Source: Cylindrodendrum hubeiense
Taxonomy: Eukaryota; Ascomycota; Sordariomycetes; Hypocreales; Nectriaceae
Direction: 5' to 3'
DNA length: 29,416 bases
Assembly: GCA_014621425.1 (NCBI GenBank)
Contig: JAANBB010000473.1
Coordinates: 1 to 29,416, forward strand
Numbering within the stretch: position 1 is the stretch's first letter; each line of letters opens with the position of its first letter. The notes beneath the pieces were generated by a model that was given only the letters and a program-made list of their open reading frames with translations, was not told the origin of the DNA and searched no databases. The translations under genes and the position numbers were made by a program. This document shows, piece by piece, positions 21,255 through 29,416 of this stretch.

Positions 21255-22011
21255 TTGCAAGTCGACGTCGGTTGTCGCCCGAGGGTTTCGGGAGGGGCGC
21301 TTGAACTCGGGACGTGGATGTCAAGGTCAAGGTCAAGATTGATTCTGCCCACCATCACCAGCCACACTATTTTTCTTGGGTGCCACACCTCGCACACACA
21401 CCCCCTAAGGTTCGAGGTATTAGTGTATTATGAGTATTATGCACGCACTACCACCACCACCACCACCACACATTGGTTGGGCAGCACTGCGCCACCAACC
21501 CACCAGCCACCAGCCACCCCGGCACACGTCATGCGCGGCGGGCTGGTGGGCGGACTGCTCGGCAGGACCAGGACGTTACGTTAGGCGACGTGGGGAACGT
21601 CGTACCCAACTGCGCAATACATCTTCGCAACGCTTGCTCCGGGGCGCAACCTTCTCCCTTTCCCATCAACAATCAATCCTCCACTGTCCACGGCTGCGAT
21701 CGATTCTCACCGCGACGAAGAAGACGGCCCCGACGGCCACATCTACCCTGCTTAGGCAAAGCGCTCAAAGCTGGGATCCCCGTGTTGCCTCCGACTCATC
21801 CGCCTTCTCGCCCAGGCGCCCGGCCCCTCTTGCGACAGCATTCCATCCACGGCTTCGAATTGCCGCCGACTTGAGCAGCTTGAGCAACTTGAGCAACGAG
21901 CAACGCGCAACGAGCAACAAGCCGCGAATCCTACCAACCCATCCGAATCCATCCATCCAACTCCAACGGCCGACTCCCTGCGAAGCCATTCATTCGTCCG
22001 TCGGTTACAAC
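21255..22011. promoter_or_regulatory. Shared divergent promoter region
   Basis: These 757 bases separate the starts of the complex I assembly factor (minus) and the calponin-homology gene (plus), so both promoters and leaders must lie here. An ACC triplet repeat occupies 21449-21470. From about 21600 on, the plus strand looks like a C/A-rich leader with ATCAACAATCAAT. Repeated TTGAGCAA/CGAGCAA words occur at 21870-21925. The plus-strand frame of the downstream gene stays open back to an ATG at 21430. Confidence 0.55.
21449..21470. repeat. ACC triplet microsatellite
   Basis: About seven ACC units in the shared promoter region. Confidence 0.8.
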
Positions 22012-24214
22012 ATGGCGTCCGTAACGTCTCTCGACAAAGATCTGCGCAAGATGCGCCTCGACAGATACACACCCGCGGCTGCGAATGAGGCCCGATCATG
22101 GGTCGAAGACATTCTAGGGGAACGACTGTCATCCTCGGATCTCCTCGACGCGCTGAAAGATGGCGTTGCTCTTTGCAAGTATGTATTTTTTTTATTAATA
22201 ATAATTACTTTTCTTCCGAATTGTCATGTCTGTCGTGGTCCCGGTTCTAACCTCTCATCGCAGACTCACCAACCTAGTTCTTCCTCCTCCAGGCGTTAGA
22301 TTCAAGCAATCAGCCATGCCGTTTGTTCAGATGGAAAACATCTCCCATTTCCTCCGCGCTTGCCAGTCCCCGCCCCTCAACCTCCACCAGCACGATACGT
22401 TCCTCACTGTCGATCTGTACGAGCAGAAAGACCCAGCCCAGGTTCTGCAATGTTTGGGGGCATTTAGCAGAGCTGCTCATGCGGCGAACCCACAGAAATT
22501 TCCTTCAGCCATTGGCTCCAGGGCCCGTTCTGATGCGATGAGCCCACAGGGAACTGGCCCGGTAACACCGGTCGGGTCCCGCGCTCGGGGGGCCTCCGTG
22601 ACAAGCAATTCTTCGTCGGCTTATGCTGCAGCTGTTCCCCACAGAACCGGAGATTCCGGGTCAGGACGGTGGAGCCCTACCAAGAGCCCTCAGACTGGCG
22701 CTGGATCTCCCCGGGCCGTGACCAGCTGGAGCAAGAGAGAGCACGAGGGCTCTACCGCTCCGGCATGGAATATTGCGCAGTATGGATACCTGGGAGGAGC
22801 CAGCCAGGGAAATCTGGGCATCGCCTTTGGTGGACGACGACAGATCACCACCGCTGGTCCTCACGTGCCTAACTTGGCCGAGAAAGAGCGCCGTCGCAAG
22901 GAGCGAGAAGCAGAGGAGGAGCGGCTTCGCCAGGAGGCCGAGGAGGAGGAACGCCTGAGGGTGGCTGAAGAAGAGCGTGCACGTGTAGAGGAGGAGCGCA
23001 GATGGGAGGAGGAAGCCCAACAATTGCGTGAAAAGGAGCGATACGAGGCCGAGGAGGAGAAGCGACGCTGGGAGGAGGAAGAGCGCCAATGGAGACTAAC
23101 GGAAGAGAAGCGGCGCAAGGAAGAAGATGAGGCCGAGGCTCGCCTGGCCGAGGATCGACGTCGCACACGGAGCCGAAGTGACGCTAAGCTGCGCGGACAA
23201 TTCCTTAGCCAGTACCGCGTTGAAGAAGCTGCATCGCAGGACGGCGCTGCAGACGGGTATAGAACCCGAGTCCAAGAGCTGGAGAAGGAGTTGGAGCTTG
23301 CACGGCAACGAGAGACGGAGTACGAGCGAGAGCGCCAGGAGAGAGTCCAGCCGCCTCAGAACGGCGATGCCAAGCCCAGGTCCCGATCTAGAGCAGCGGG
23401 CCGTGATGCCAAGGCGAGGCCTAGATCTCGGAGCCGGTTGGCAAGTCCTCCAAGCCGACAGGACTCATGGTCGAGGTCAGATCGCGAGGTCCTGAGCACC
23501 AAGCTTCCCCACCAACACGATATGGAGCAACAGGAACCCGTCGTCATGCCTCCCAAGTCTCCCCGTCCGCTCCCTGTACCAACCGCTGCCCAGCAGGTTA
23601 GGGCACACCACACGGGCAGCCGTCCCCTTCCCGAACCAACTCCTGCCCAGCAGGTGAGGACACACAACACAGGCGGACGTCCTCTTCCCGACCCCTCGGC
23701 ATACGCTTCCAAGCCCGCTGCGCCCAAGCCCGCTGCGCCCAAGCCCGCTGCGCCCAAGCCGGTCGCGCCCAAACCTGCTGCGCCCAAGCCGACCCTGCCG
23801 AGCCGCACCGATCGGTTCCTCGCAAGCAACCCGGCTCCTGCGTCCGTGGCCCCCCAGCACACCTACTCCCGGGAGCTAGGTGCCACGGCAGAGCGCGACG
23901 CCGAGGATCAACGGCGCGCACAGAGCCAGGCTAAGACCAAGGCCGGCGGCTGGGCGTCCAAGTCGCTGCTGGAGCGCGAGATGGAGATGGAGCGCCAGCG
24001 ACAGCAGGAGTGGGAGGAGGCGCAGAAGGAGACGGCTGCCGCTGTCCGGGATGGCGACGGCGTGGACGGCATCGGTGGAGGCATCGGCGGCCGGTGGGAT
24101 GTCGGACAGTGGAGCGGCTTCACGGGCGGCGACGGCCAGAACAAGGGGGCCCAGGGCATCGGGGCCGGGCGGAGACAGATCGTGGGGCCGAGGCCGCTTC
24201 CCGAGCCGCGGTGA
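22012..24214 (+). CDS. Long calponin-homology protein (Scp1/transgelin class) with coiled-coil insert
   Basis: The model joins 22012-22178 and 22264-24214 and gives 705 aa. The 85-bp intron has a GTATGT donor and a CAG acceptor and rejoins VALCKLTNLVLPP. One CH domain (about residues 8-135) has the usual ARSWVEDILGE, LKDGVALCKL, FKQSAMPFVQMENI and TVDLYE blocks and should bind F-actin. A calponin-type repeat follows (YGYLGGASQGN to GGRRQIT, about 226-246), then a Glu/Arg-rich predicted coiled coil (about 262-360), an RS-rich segment, and proline-rich repeats (about 490-570). A second calponin-like motif (GGDGQNKGAQGIGAGRRQI) lies close to the C-terminus. Yeast Scp1 is only about 200 aa, so most of this protein is extra to that plan. 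It probably crosslinks or scaffolds actin at patches or rings. The start has a good context (ACAACATGG) and directly precedes the CH domain; an in-frame upstream ATG at 21430 is less likely. Confidence 0.92.
23564..23698 (+). repeat. 57-bp coding tandem repeat (RPLP motif)
   Basis: Two 57-bp units (23564-23620, 23621-23677) and a partial third encode 19-residue repeats beginning RPLPxPT and containing AQQVR and a TG ending. The same RPLPEP motif recurs at the extreme C-terminus of the protein. Confidence 0.85.
23711..23800 (+). repeat. 15-bp coding tandem repeat (KPAAP)
   Basis: Three perfect 15-bp units (23711-23755) and three diverged ones encode KPAAP-type pentapeptides. The repeat is proline-rich and likely extended, with PxxP cores that could bind SH3 domains. 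Confidence 0.9.
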
Positions 24215-24550
24215 AGGGTCGGTGCGGAGGTCGACAGGGGTGGGAAAAGGAGCACGGTTGATGGGAAGGAATGGCGGACTATAGTTAATAGTTGTATAGA
24301 TGATAGCTTAAATGCAAATTAGCCGGCCCTGGATAGCAGGCCCTGGATCGCCGAGCCTTCATTGTCAGATACTGATGGCTGCTGGTTGTAAACCCGAGGT
24401 GGATATTGACAAAAAGGCCAAATGGATTCTTCTTCACGCCGAAACTGTTCACTTTTTATCTATACTCCGTATCCTGTAGGTCATTCCGTGCCATGTCCAA
24501 TGGGCCAACCCATTTCGCCGTTTATATACCCGCCCCAGTTAAACGCCAGC
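24215..24550. terminator. Convergent 3' regions of the CH and SET genes
   Basis: The two stop codons at 24214 (+) and 24551 (-) face each other across 336 bases. The AT-rich stretch 24275-24320 (TAGTTAATAGTTGTATAG) may contain the plus-strand polyadenylation region. No gene was seen. Confidence 0.45.
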
Positions 24551-26227
24551 TCAAGTATGGTTCGCGTCGCTCGCCTTTGCCTCTTCGCCGGCTTCATCCC
24601 GACACCGTTTACACATGCACCAACCGCCCAGGCTCCCTCGCGCCCACTCCCTCCGCTGCTGCACGGGCAGGTCGACATCGCAATAGTGGTTGAGGATCTC
24701 CTCGCCGCGCTTGATTCCTCCCGGTCGGCCGCCCACGACGCGCTCGCGGCGAGCTTCGAGGACCATGCGACCGCCCCATTCCCAAGTAACGTTGGGATCG
24801 CAGTCGTGGTTGGCGAGGCACCAGTAGGGGTGGACGGCGGCGACGTCTGGGCGGCCGTCGCGCAGGCTCTTGCGGGCTGAGGCGGTGCCGCGGAACTTGG
24901 AATAGAGGGTGTTGAGGGTCCAGAGGTCGTAGTCGGCCAGCGTGGCGTATATGTCAATGTCCATCTTCTCAAGCACGTGCAGCGGCGTCTCAATATTGTA
25001 CTTAAAGGAGAAGGGTAACGTCCACTCTGGTGGTGGGCCGGCGTTGGGCGAGACGTCGATGTCATTGGAGCGCGTCGGCACGAAGTCGCCCCAGATGTAC
25101 TTGACCTCGCGGACGTCCAGGGGATGGACTTCTTCGTGTGCCGCAATGGCTAGGACCCGGGTCAGGAGTAAGAGGTAAAGAGTGTCGTCTGCTTCAAAGG
25201 CCTCGGGGTCTTTGGCGATGTCGTCGACATCTTTCTCGCATACCGCAGGGTGATATCGCTCCTGAGCTTGGTCAAAGCAGTACTGCGTGCAGTAGACCGT
25301 ATCGTAGCACTCGGGGCAGCTAACGGGCTCGTTCTCACTGCCAAGGGGCGGCAGGTCGCAGCTGCAGGCGTCACAGAGCGCATCCTTGAGCCGGTTGTTG
25401 GCAGTTAGGAGAGAGTACTCCTTGAGGACGGCCTCGCCAGGCTCAATATCCTCCTGCGCAAAGACTCCCAGCTGCTTACATGTCGGGATAATATCATAGT
25501 TATCGGTATTGCTGGCTCCCTCTAGAAGCACAGGAAGCGTTGCCACTTCAACAGCGCACTTTGGGGCCATCTGGCTCAGGTGGGAATTCAGATCCGCGAG
25601 CGACTCTGGGGAGAAGCGGTCGGGCTCATGATCGTTCCAGGGATATACCTCACGGCGGACGAGGCCATGGTCGGGCAGGTCGGCGGTACTGATATCGACA
25701 TCGTCACGGCGGAGTCTCCGACGGGCCACAGTGATGATGTGAACCTTGGTGTTGAGTAATTCCTGGTTCTTGGGGGACAGCTGTAGACCGCGCTGGCAGA
25801 AGTTGGCAGCGCTCTGGAGAGAGCCGCAGAGCAGGAGACCCATAGCGAGGATCTGGTATGAGCGAACCGAGGCCAGTGTTGCAAGGCGGTTAGAGGCATC
25901 CTGGGCTGCATCGGAGTCGTCCTGAAGAGTCGTAAGATCGTCTGCCGCAAGACTGCCGTGAGCTAAGACGTCGGGGAGAGGCACAGCAGTATGCATCTGC
26001 AGGGATTCCAGGGCCTGCTCATGGTACTCGAAGCCCTCGTTGAGGACCTCATCGACGAGAAGAAGGGCTCGGTAAGCATCGCCGGCCGCCAAGTCTGGAT
26101 ATCCCAAATCTGAGTGGACGACGGCGCGCTCGAGATAAAGAATCAGATCGTATGGCAAACTAGAGAGCCCCTCGGTCAGCTGCAAGCGGCGATCGAGCAG
26201 CTGCTCATGGCGGGCGGTCTGATCCAT
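24551..26227 (-). CDS. SET and MYND-type zinc finger protein (SMYD-like methyltransferase)
   Basis: A single exon of 558 aa on the minus strand, start context GACATGG. Residues about 1-170 look like helical TPR-type repeats. The SET domain is split as in SMYD proteins. Its N-terminal part is at about 228-275 (LGVFAQEDIEPGEAVLKEYSLL). A MYND-like finger follows with C285, C288, C304, C307, C313, C317, H326 and C330. The catalytic C-terminal part has NHDCDPN (473-479) and GEEILNHY (508-515, with the conserved tyrosine). A post-SET cysteine cluster CMCKRC lies at 537-542. All key SAM- and substrate-site motifs look intact, so it is probably an active lysine methyltransferase on histone or non-histone substrates. 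The substrate is unknown. No signal peptide or membrane span is seen, so cytosol or nucleus is expected. It converges with the CH gene and has a 3-kb gene-free region upstream. Confidence 0.93.
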   Translation of the reverse strand: MDQTARHEQLLDRRLQLTEGLSSLPYDLILYLERAVVHSDLGYPDLAAGDAYRALLLVDEVLNEGFEYHEQALESLQMHTAVPLPDVLAHGSLAADDLTTLQDDSDAAQDASNRLATLASVRSYQILAMGLLLCGSLQSAANFCQRGLQLSPKNQELLNTKVHIITVARRRLRRDDVDISTADLPDHGLVRREVYPWNDHEPDRFSPESLADLNSHLSQMAPKCAVEVATLPVLLEGASNTDNYDIIPTCKQLGVFAQEDIEPGEAVLKEYSLLTANNRLKDALCDACSCDLPPLGSENEPVSCPECYDTVYCTQYCFDQAQERYHPAVCEKDVDDIAKDPEAFEADDTLYLLLLTRVLAIAAHEEVHPLDVREVKYIWGDFVPTRSNDIDVSPNAGPPPEWTLPFSFKYNIETPLHVLEKMDIDIYATLADYDLWTLNTLYSKFRGTASARKSLRDGRPDVAAVHPYWCLANHDCDPNVTWEWGGRMVLEARRERVVGGRPGGIKRGEEILNHYCDVDLPVQQRREWARGSLGGWCMCKRCRDEAGEEAKASDANHT

Positions 26228-26434
26228 GTCGAGGAGGAACGAGGCGTCAAGCAGTCACTAGACCAGGACAACGACGGAGGAGCGATGCCAGAGTAAAGTT
26301 GTGGATATAGAAGAGGTATGGGGGGGTTGACGACGAGGGTGGGACAAGTTCAACTAGTCTTGGCCGATCTGAGAGAGCCGGAAGTGACCAAGACCGAGTT
26401 GGATAGGGCTATTCGGGCAGTCTAAGTGCCCCGG

Positions 26435-26484
26435 ACAAGGGTTGACAAGGGTTGGCAAGGGTTGGCAAGGGTTGACAAGGATCC
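26435..26484. repeat. 10-bp minisatellite (ACAAGGGTTG)
   Basis: Four full units (two ACAAGGGTTG, two GCAAGGGTTG) plus a diverged fifth, about 210-260 bp upstream of the SET gene start. Confidence 0.9.
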
Positions 26485-27134
26485 ACGGGGCAGCCACACG
26501 GGGACGTCAACGGTGGCTACCAATCGATCCAGAGCGGTGACGCGGATGTTGGGAGTGAAGTAGACGCTCCAGGTCGGCTAAACAGGGGTCGGTAGATGGC
26601 TGACGGAGAAGCACGGGGAGGGGCCAACAGGAACCCCGGGGTGCGAGGCCGGGGAGAACGGTTCCGTCTCCGATGGCGACGGGCAGAAGTTGTGGGAAGA
26701 GTCGCAGGAGGAGTCGCGGGAGTTGTTGCGAGAGAATGCTACGCTGGCTCCACGCTGACTTCACGCGGGAGCAGCGTGTTGGGCATGCGGTGCGGACGTG
26801 CGTGCGTGCGAGCGATCCTGCGAGGTATATGGAGTGCCAATGTAAAAGGATCGACACAATGTGAAGCCTAGAGAGGTGTGGCTCATGTATGACTTCGGCA
26901 GCCAGGGATCCGTTTTGGTCAAGCGACAAGCCCAAGGCAGGCCCATTAAAGCCACGGAAGGGGGGATGGGCGCCTGGGATTGGATGCCGGAAGGTGGGAC
27001 CCAGGGACACCTAATAAATGCCGAGGAGCGGGTGATGGAGGAAAAAGAGAGGTGAAGAAATTGGACAAGAGGTGTGGCCGGGCGCCCGATCTGGGATGTG
27101 GGCGAGGGACGGGGGGAGTGTTCCGGGAGACGGC

Positions 27135-27189
27135 GATGGTGATGGTGATGGTGATGGTGATGGTGATGGTGATGGTGGTGGTGGTGGTG
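27135..27189. repeat. GATGGT hexanucleotide repeat
   Basis: Seven perfect GATGGT units (27135-27176) run into GGT triplets to 27189. Confidence 0.93.
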
Positions 27190-27251
27190 TTGGGGTTATA
27201 ATTTTGCCTGCGTGGGCTGTCGTCGCCGTAGTTTTGAGAAAGGCAAATATA

Positions 27252-27276
27252 GAGAAAGTGTAACTATCACTTTCTC
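27252..27276. repeat. Perfect 9-bp inverted repeat, 7-bp spacer
   Basis: GAGAAAGTG and CACTTTCTC flank TAACTAT. It could form a hairpin or be a dimeric binding site. It sits about 1 kb upstream of the SET gene. Confidence 0.75.
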
Positions 27277-27643
27277 AACCGTCACCCGTCAACCGTCAAC
27301 TTACCTTGGGTACTTAGTAGGTAAGTAGGGTTTTCCCTGCCAACCCATACTGCTGCAACTTTGCAAGTGAGGTGTTTGATTATTTCCAGGGTCCAGCCAA
27401 GTGCCTCCATCACCTCCACACCCACGGGTGGGAACATCAAAATTAAATTAAATAAATTAAAAAAACGTCTCCATCTTTTGCGGCCGGTCTTGGCCTTGAA
27501 GCGTAGTTTTCCTTGAACTGCAGGGCCCAAACACCACTTCCGGTCCATGTGCCGGCCGCCATTGTCCGAAGCCCTCTAGAGCCGCCGCGAAAGAATTTGA
27601 GCCCCGCACTCGGTTCACAGATACACGAGCATACGAAGTACAC

Positions 27644-27664
27644 GGCCATGGGCCATGGGCCATG
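27644..27664. repeat. GGCCATG tandem repeat
   Basis: Three 7-bp units that overlap to give repeated palindromic CCATGG and GGCC sites. Confidence 0.85.
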
Positions 27665-27958
27665 GCCAAGCCCGCAGCCGCCGGACGAGGTGCAGCAAAA
27701 AACGGGCCAGTGCTAGTCTGTGTCGTCAACGGCCTTGCACCCGCACAATGCACGCGCGCGCACACGCTATCAACCCGCTGACATGTGCGCCAAGTGCCCA
27801 ACGCTATGCATCTCCTAGTTGGGTCTCGATTGGTTCAGGCCGACACACGCAGGCACAGCAAAGAGGTCAGGGCTCGCTGTTGTAAAGTGTGACGAGGATA
27901 TCGTCCAGAGAGTGGCACGGTGTGTGGTGTACATGGTAATTAGTAGCGCCACTGCTGG

Positions 27959-27985
27959 GCAGTCATGGCAGTCATGGCAGTCATG
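27959..27985. repeat. GCAGTCATG tandem repeat
   Basis: Three perfect 9-bp units, followed by a partial GCA. Confidence 0.9.
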
Positions 27986-28625
27986 GCACAGTACGGCCAA
28001 TTAGTGACGTAGCCAGCACAGCATCGCGCAGCCGTTTGTCACAGTCAAGAAGAAGCAAAAAAAGAAAGAAAAGAAAGAAAAACCCTCCACCATCGCGGCT
28101 CCCCAAGCAGAAACGCAAGCCGAGGCCTGAACCGGACCCCCGAAGCAAACGTTGGGGGTGGGCTCTGTGGGCTCTGTCCCCGTGGTCGAGCAGAGAATTG
28201 AGTGGGATGTGTGGGAGAGCTCCGGGTGGGAATGGAGGGGTCGCTCGCGATGGTGGGGTTGCGGGAACGCCCAATGCCACAGTCCCAGGGGGCTGGCCAT
28301 CCACTAAAACCCCCGGAAGGGCCCCCACTACGTCATGACGTCCACCCCTCTCCAGCCGCCTATATCGCTGGGTACCATCCATGGGTCCATGCGAGGACGG
28401 CGGGGCACCGCCGACACCACCGACACTATGGACACCATTGGCACCATTGACGCAGCGGAGTCGAGTATCACCACTTTGAGTGTGGTTGAGACGACTTCAC
28501 GGGGCCAGAGATCGGGACACGGAACACTCCAGAACAGAAGACGGTCGGCTTCTTCCATCGCCGCGATATATTGCGAGCCCACTGTCGCCGCATACAGCGA
28601 GACGAGGGAAGCAGAGACGCTGTAG

Positions 28626-28658
28626 CCCCTCTGTGACCCCTCTATGACCCCTCTGTGA
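28626..28658. repeat. 11-bp tandem repeat
   Basis: Three units of CCCCTCTGTGA, the middle one with one substitution (CTATGA). Confidence 0.9.
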
Positions 28659-29254
28659 CCGCCATCTGAGGCCGAGTTATACCCATGCCAACGAACCCAT
28701 GAGGCTGCAAAATACCTGGCTCGTCCGTACTCTTGTCAAAGCTTCAAAGCCAACCCGCGCCATACTGTACCTACCTTAGCCCCGGAAACGATTAGATGAC
28801 TCCAAATGCATGTCATGATTATACTATCCCCTCTGAACCTTGCTCACTGGGCGGGCGGTTGAAAAGCAACGTCCTCTTCTGCCCTTTGTCGGGAATCCGT
28901 CTCGCCCAACCAACCAACGTCCGTCACGCAGGCGCACCACGGCACGCCACTGCGCCCATCATTCTTTACGCCCGTCGCGGTGCCTAGGTTGTCCGCTTCT
29001 GGGCTGTCTGAAGCATCGCATTGTCAGTCCGGGCAGACACTCACTCACACCATCTTAGCCTCTGTGATTATTGATTTTTTGGTCATCAACCGCTCGGCAC
29101 CTAAACTCACCTAAACTCGCCGGCCCGCCAACCGGCTTTCTCTGCGCGGTATTGCCCCGTCCCTTCTCGCTTCTCGGGAGTCGGCCGTCCGTTTACGTTT
29201 CTGAGTCGTGTGAATCGCAATCCCCCGCCTTCTCTGGGCCCTCCTGGCTCCTTT

Positions 29255-29293
29255 GGCTCCTTGTTCTGGGTCCTTGTTCTAGGTCCTTCTTCT
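29255..29293. repeat. 13-bp imperfect tandem repeat
   Basis: Three units related to GGGTCCTTGTTCT, followed by a decayed fourth, within C/T-rich sequence. Confidence 0.8.
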
Positions 29294-29416
29294 GGATCTT
29301 TCTGTCTTCTGGGCCCTGCGGGTGGACAATTACCGACCATCGGGGGTACCTTGTCGTTGCACATTGCACCCGCAGGTAACCCAGCCCAGCCTAATTAACG
29401 GAAGAAATTCGACGAG

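Larger units (their letters stand above)
26228..27240. promoter_or_regulatory. Upstream region of the SET-MYND gene with tandem repeats
   Basis: The promoter of the minus-strand SET gene must begin here. The region carries a 10-bp tandem array (26435-26484) and a GATGGT array (27135-27189). Minus-strand frame 26507-27010 (167 codons) has no recognisable domain and is not called. Confidence 0.5.
27241..29416. other. Gene-free right end with short repeats
   Basis: No supported gene. Contents include an inverted repeat (27252-27276), tandem CCGTCA-type words (27277-27300), and short arrays of 7, 9, 11 and 13 bp at 27644, 27959, 28626 and 29255. The plus strand from about 29080 is C/T-rich, like the leader or core promoter of a gene lying beyond the window; this is a guess. 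Confidence 0.5.

Noticed and set aside
26507..27010. 167-codon minus-strand open frame upstream of the SET gene
   Set aside because: No recognisable domain, Leu/Arg/His-rich, in promoter-like sequence. There is no splice arrangement linking it to the SET gene.

Overview
The window is nuclear DNA of a filamentous ascomycete, most probably a Sordariomycete and perhaps Hypocreales. The genes are GC-rich and have few, short introns (51-102 bp) with GTAAGT-like donors and CTAAC/CTGAC-type branch points. The promoters are pyrimidine-rich, and the gene families are typically fungal (DUF1996, DHA1 and DHA2 drug:H+ antiporters). The finer taxonomic placement is inference. I see no tRNA, rRNA, CRISPR array, transposase or secondary-metabolite backbone gene.

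Layout. Positions 1-7323 hold no gene I can support: a GT-rich tract, a CTAC microsatellite, a visibly AT-richer stretch at about 1680-3180, and a CT-rich promoter/leader at about 6880-7320. Eight protein-coding genes follow. (1) 7324-9027 (+): secreted DUF1996 protein with a Ser/Ala repeat linker and a His-rich tail. (2) 9724-11609 (+): Rcm1/NSUN5-type 25S rRNA cytosine-C5 methyltransferase. (3) 13194-15025 (+): DHA1 (12-TM) MFS transporter. (4) 16103-18017 (+): DHA2 (14-TM) MFS transporter. (5) 18590-20350 (+): conserved-looking protein of unknown function. (6) 20612-21254 (-): complex I assembly factor of the NDUFAF2/mimitin (N7BML) type. (7) 22012-24214 (+): long calponin-homology protein of the Scp1/transgelin class. 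(8) 24551-26227 (-): SET-MYND (SMYD-like) protein. From 26228 to the end I see only promoter-like DNA with many short tandem repeats.

How they relate. This looks like ordinary core genome rather than a dedicated pathway. Genes 6 and 7 diverge from a shared 757-bp region. Gene pairs 5/6 and 7/8 converge. The two MFS genes are tandem but belong to different subfamilies, and no biosynthetic gene lies beside them. The exon structures were worked out from splice signals, frame continuity and family motifs; none is checked against transcripts.

I did not find a convincing previously undescribed system. The observations most worth a second look are these: two calponin-type (CLIK) motifs flanking a charged, proline-rich insert in the CH protein; a 63-bp stop-free, frame-preserving intron in the DHA2 gene that would add a hydrophobic segment if retained; a 68-codon upstream ORF ending five bases before that gene's start; tandem kinase-type sites in the DHA1 tail; and a possible Kex2-released His-rich tail in the DUF1996 protein.
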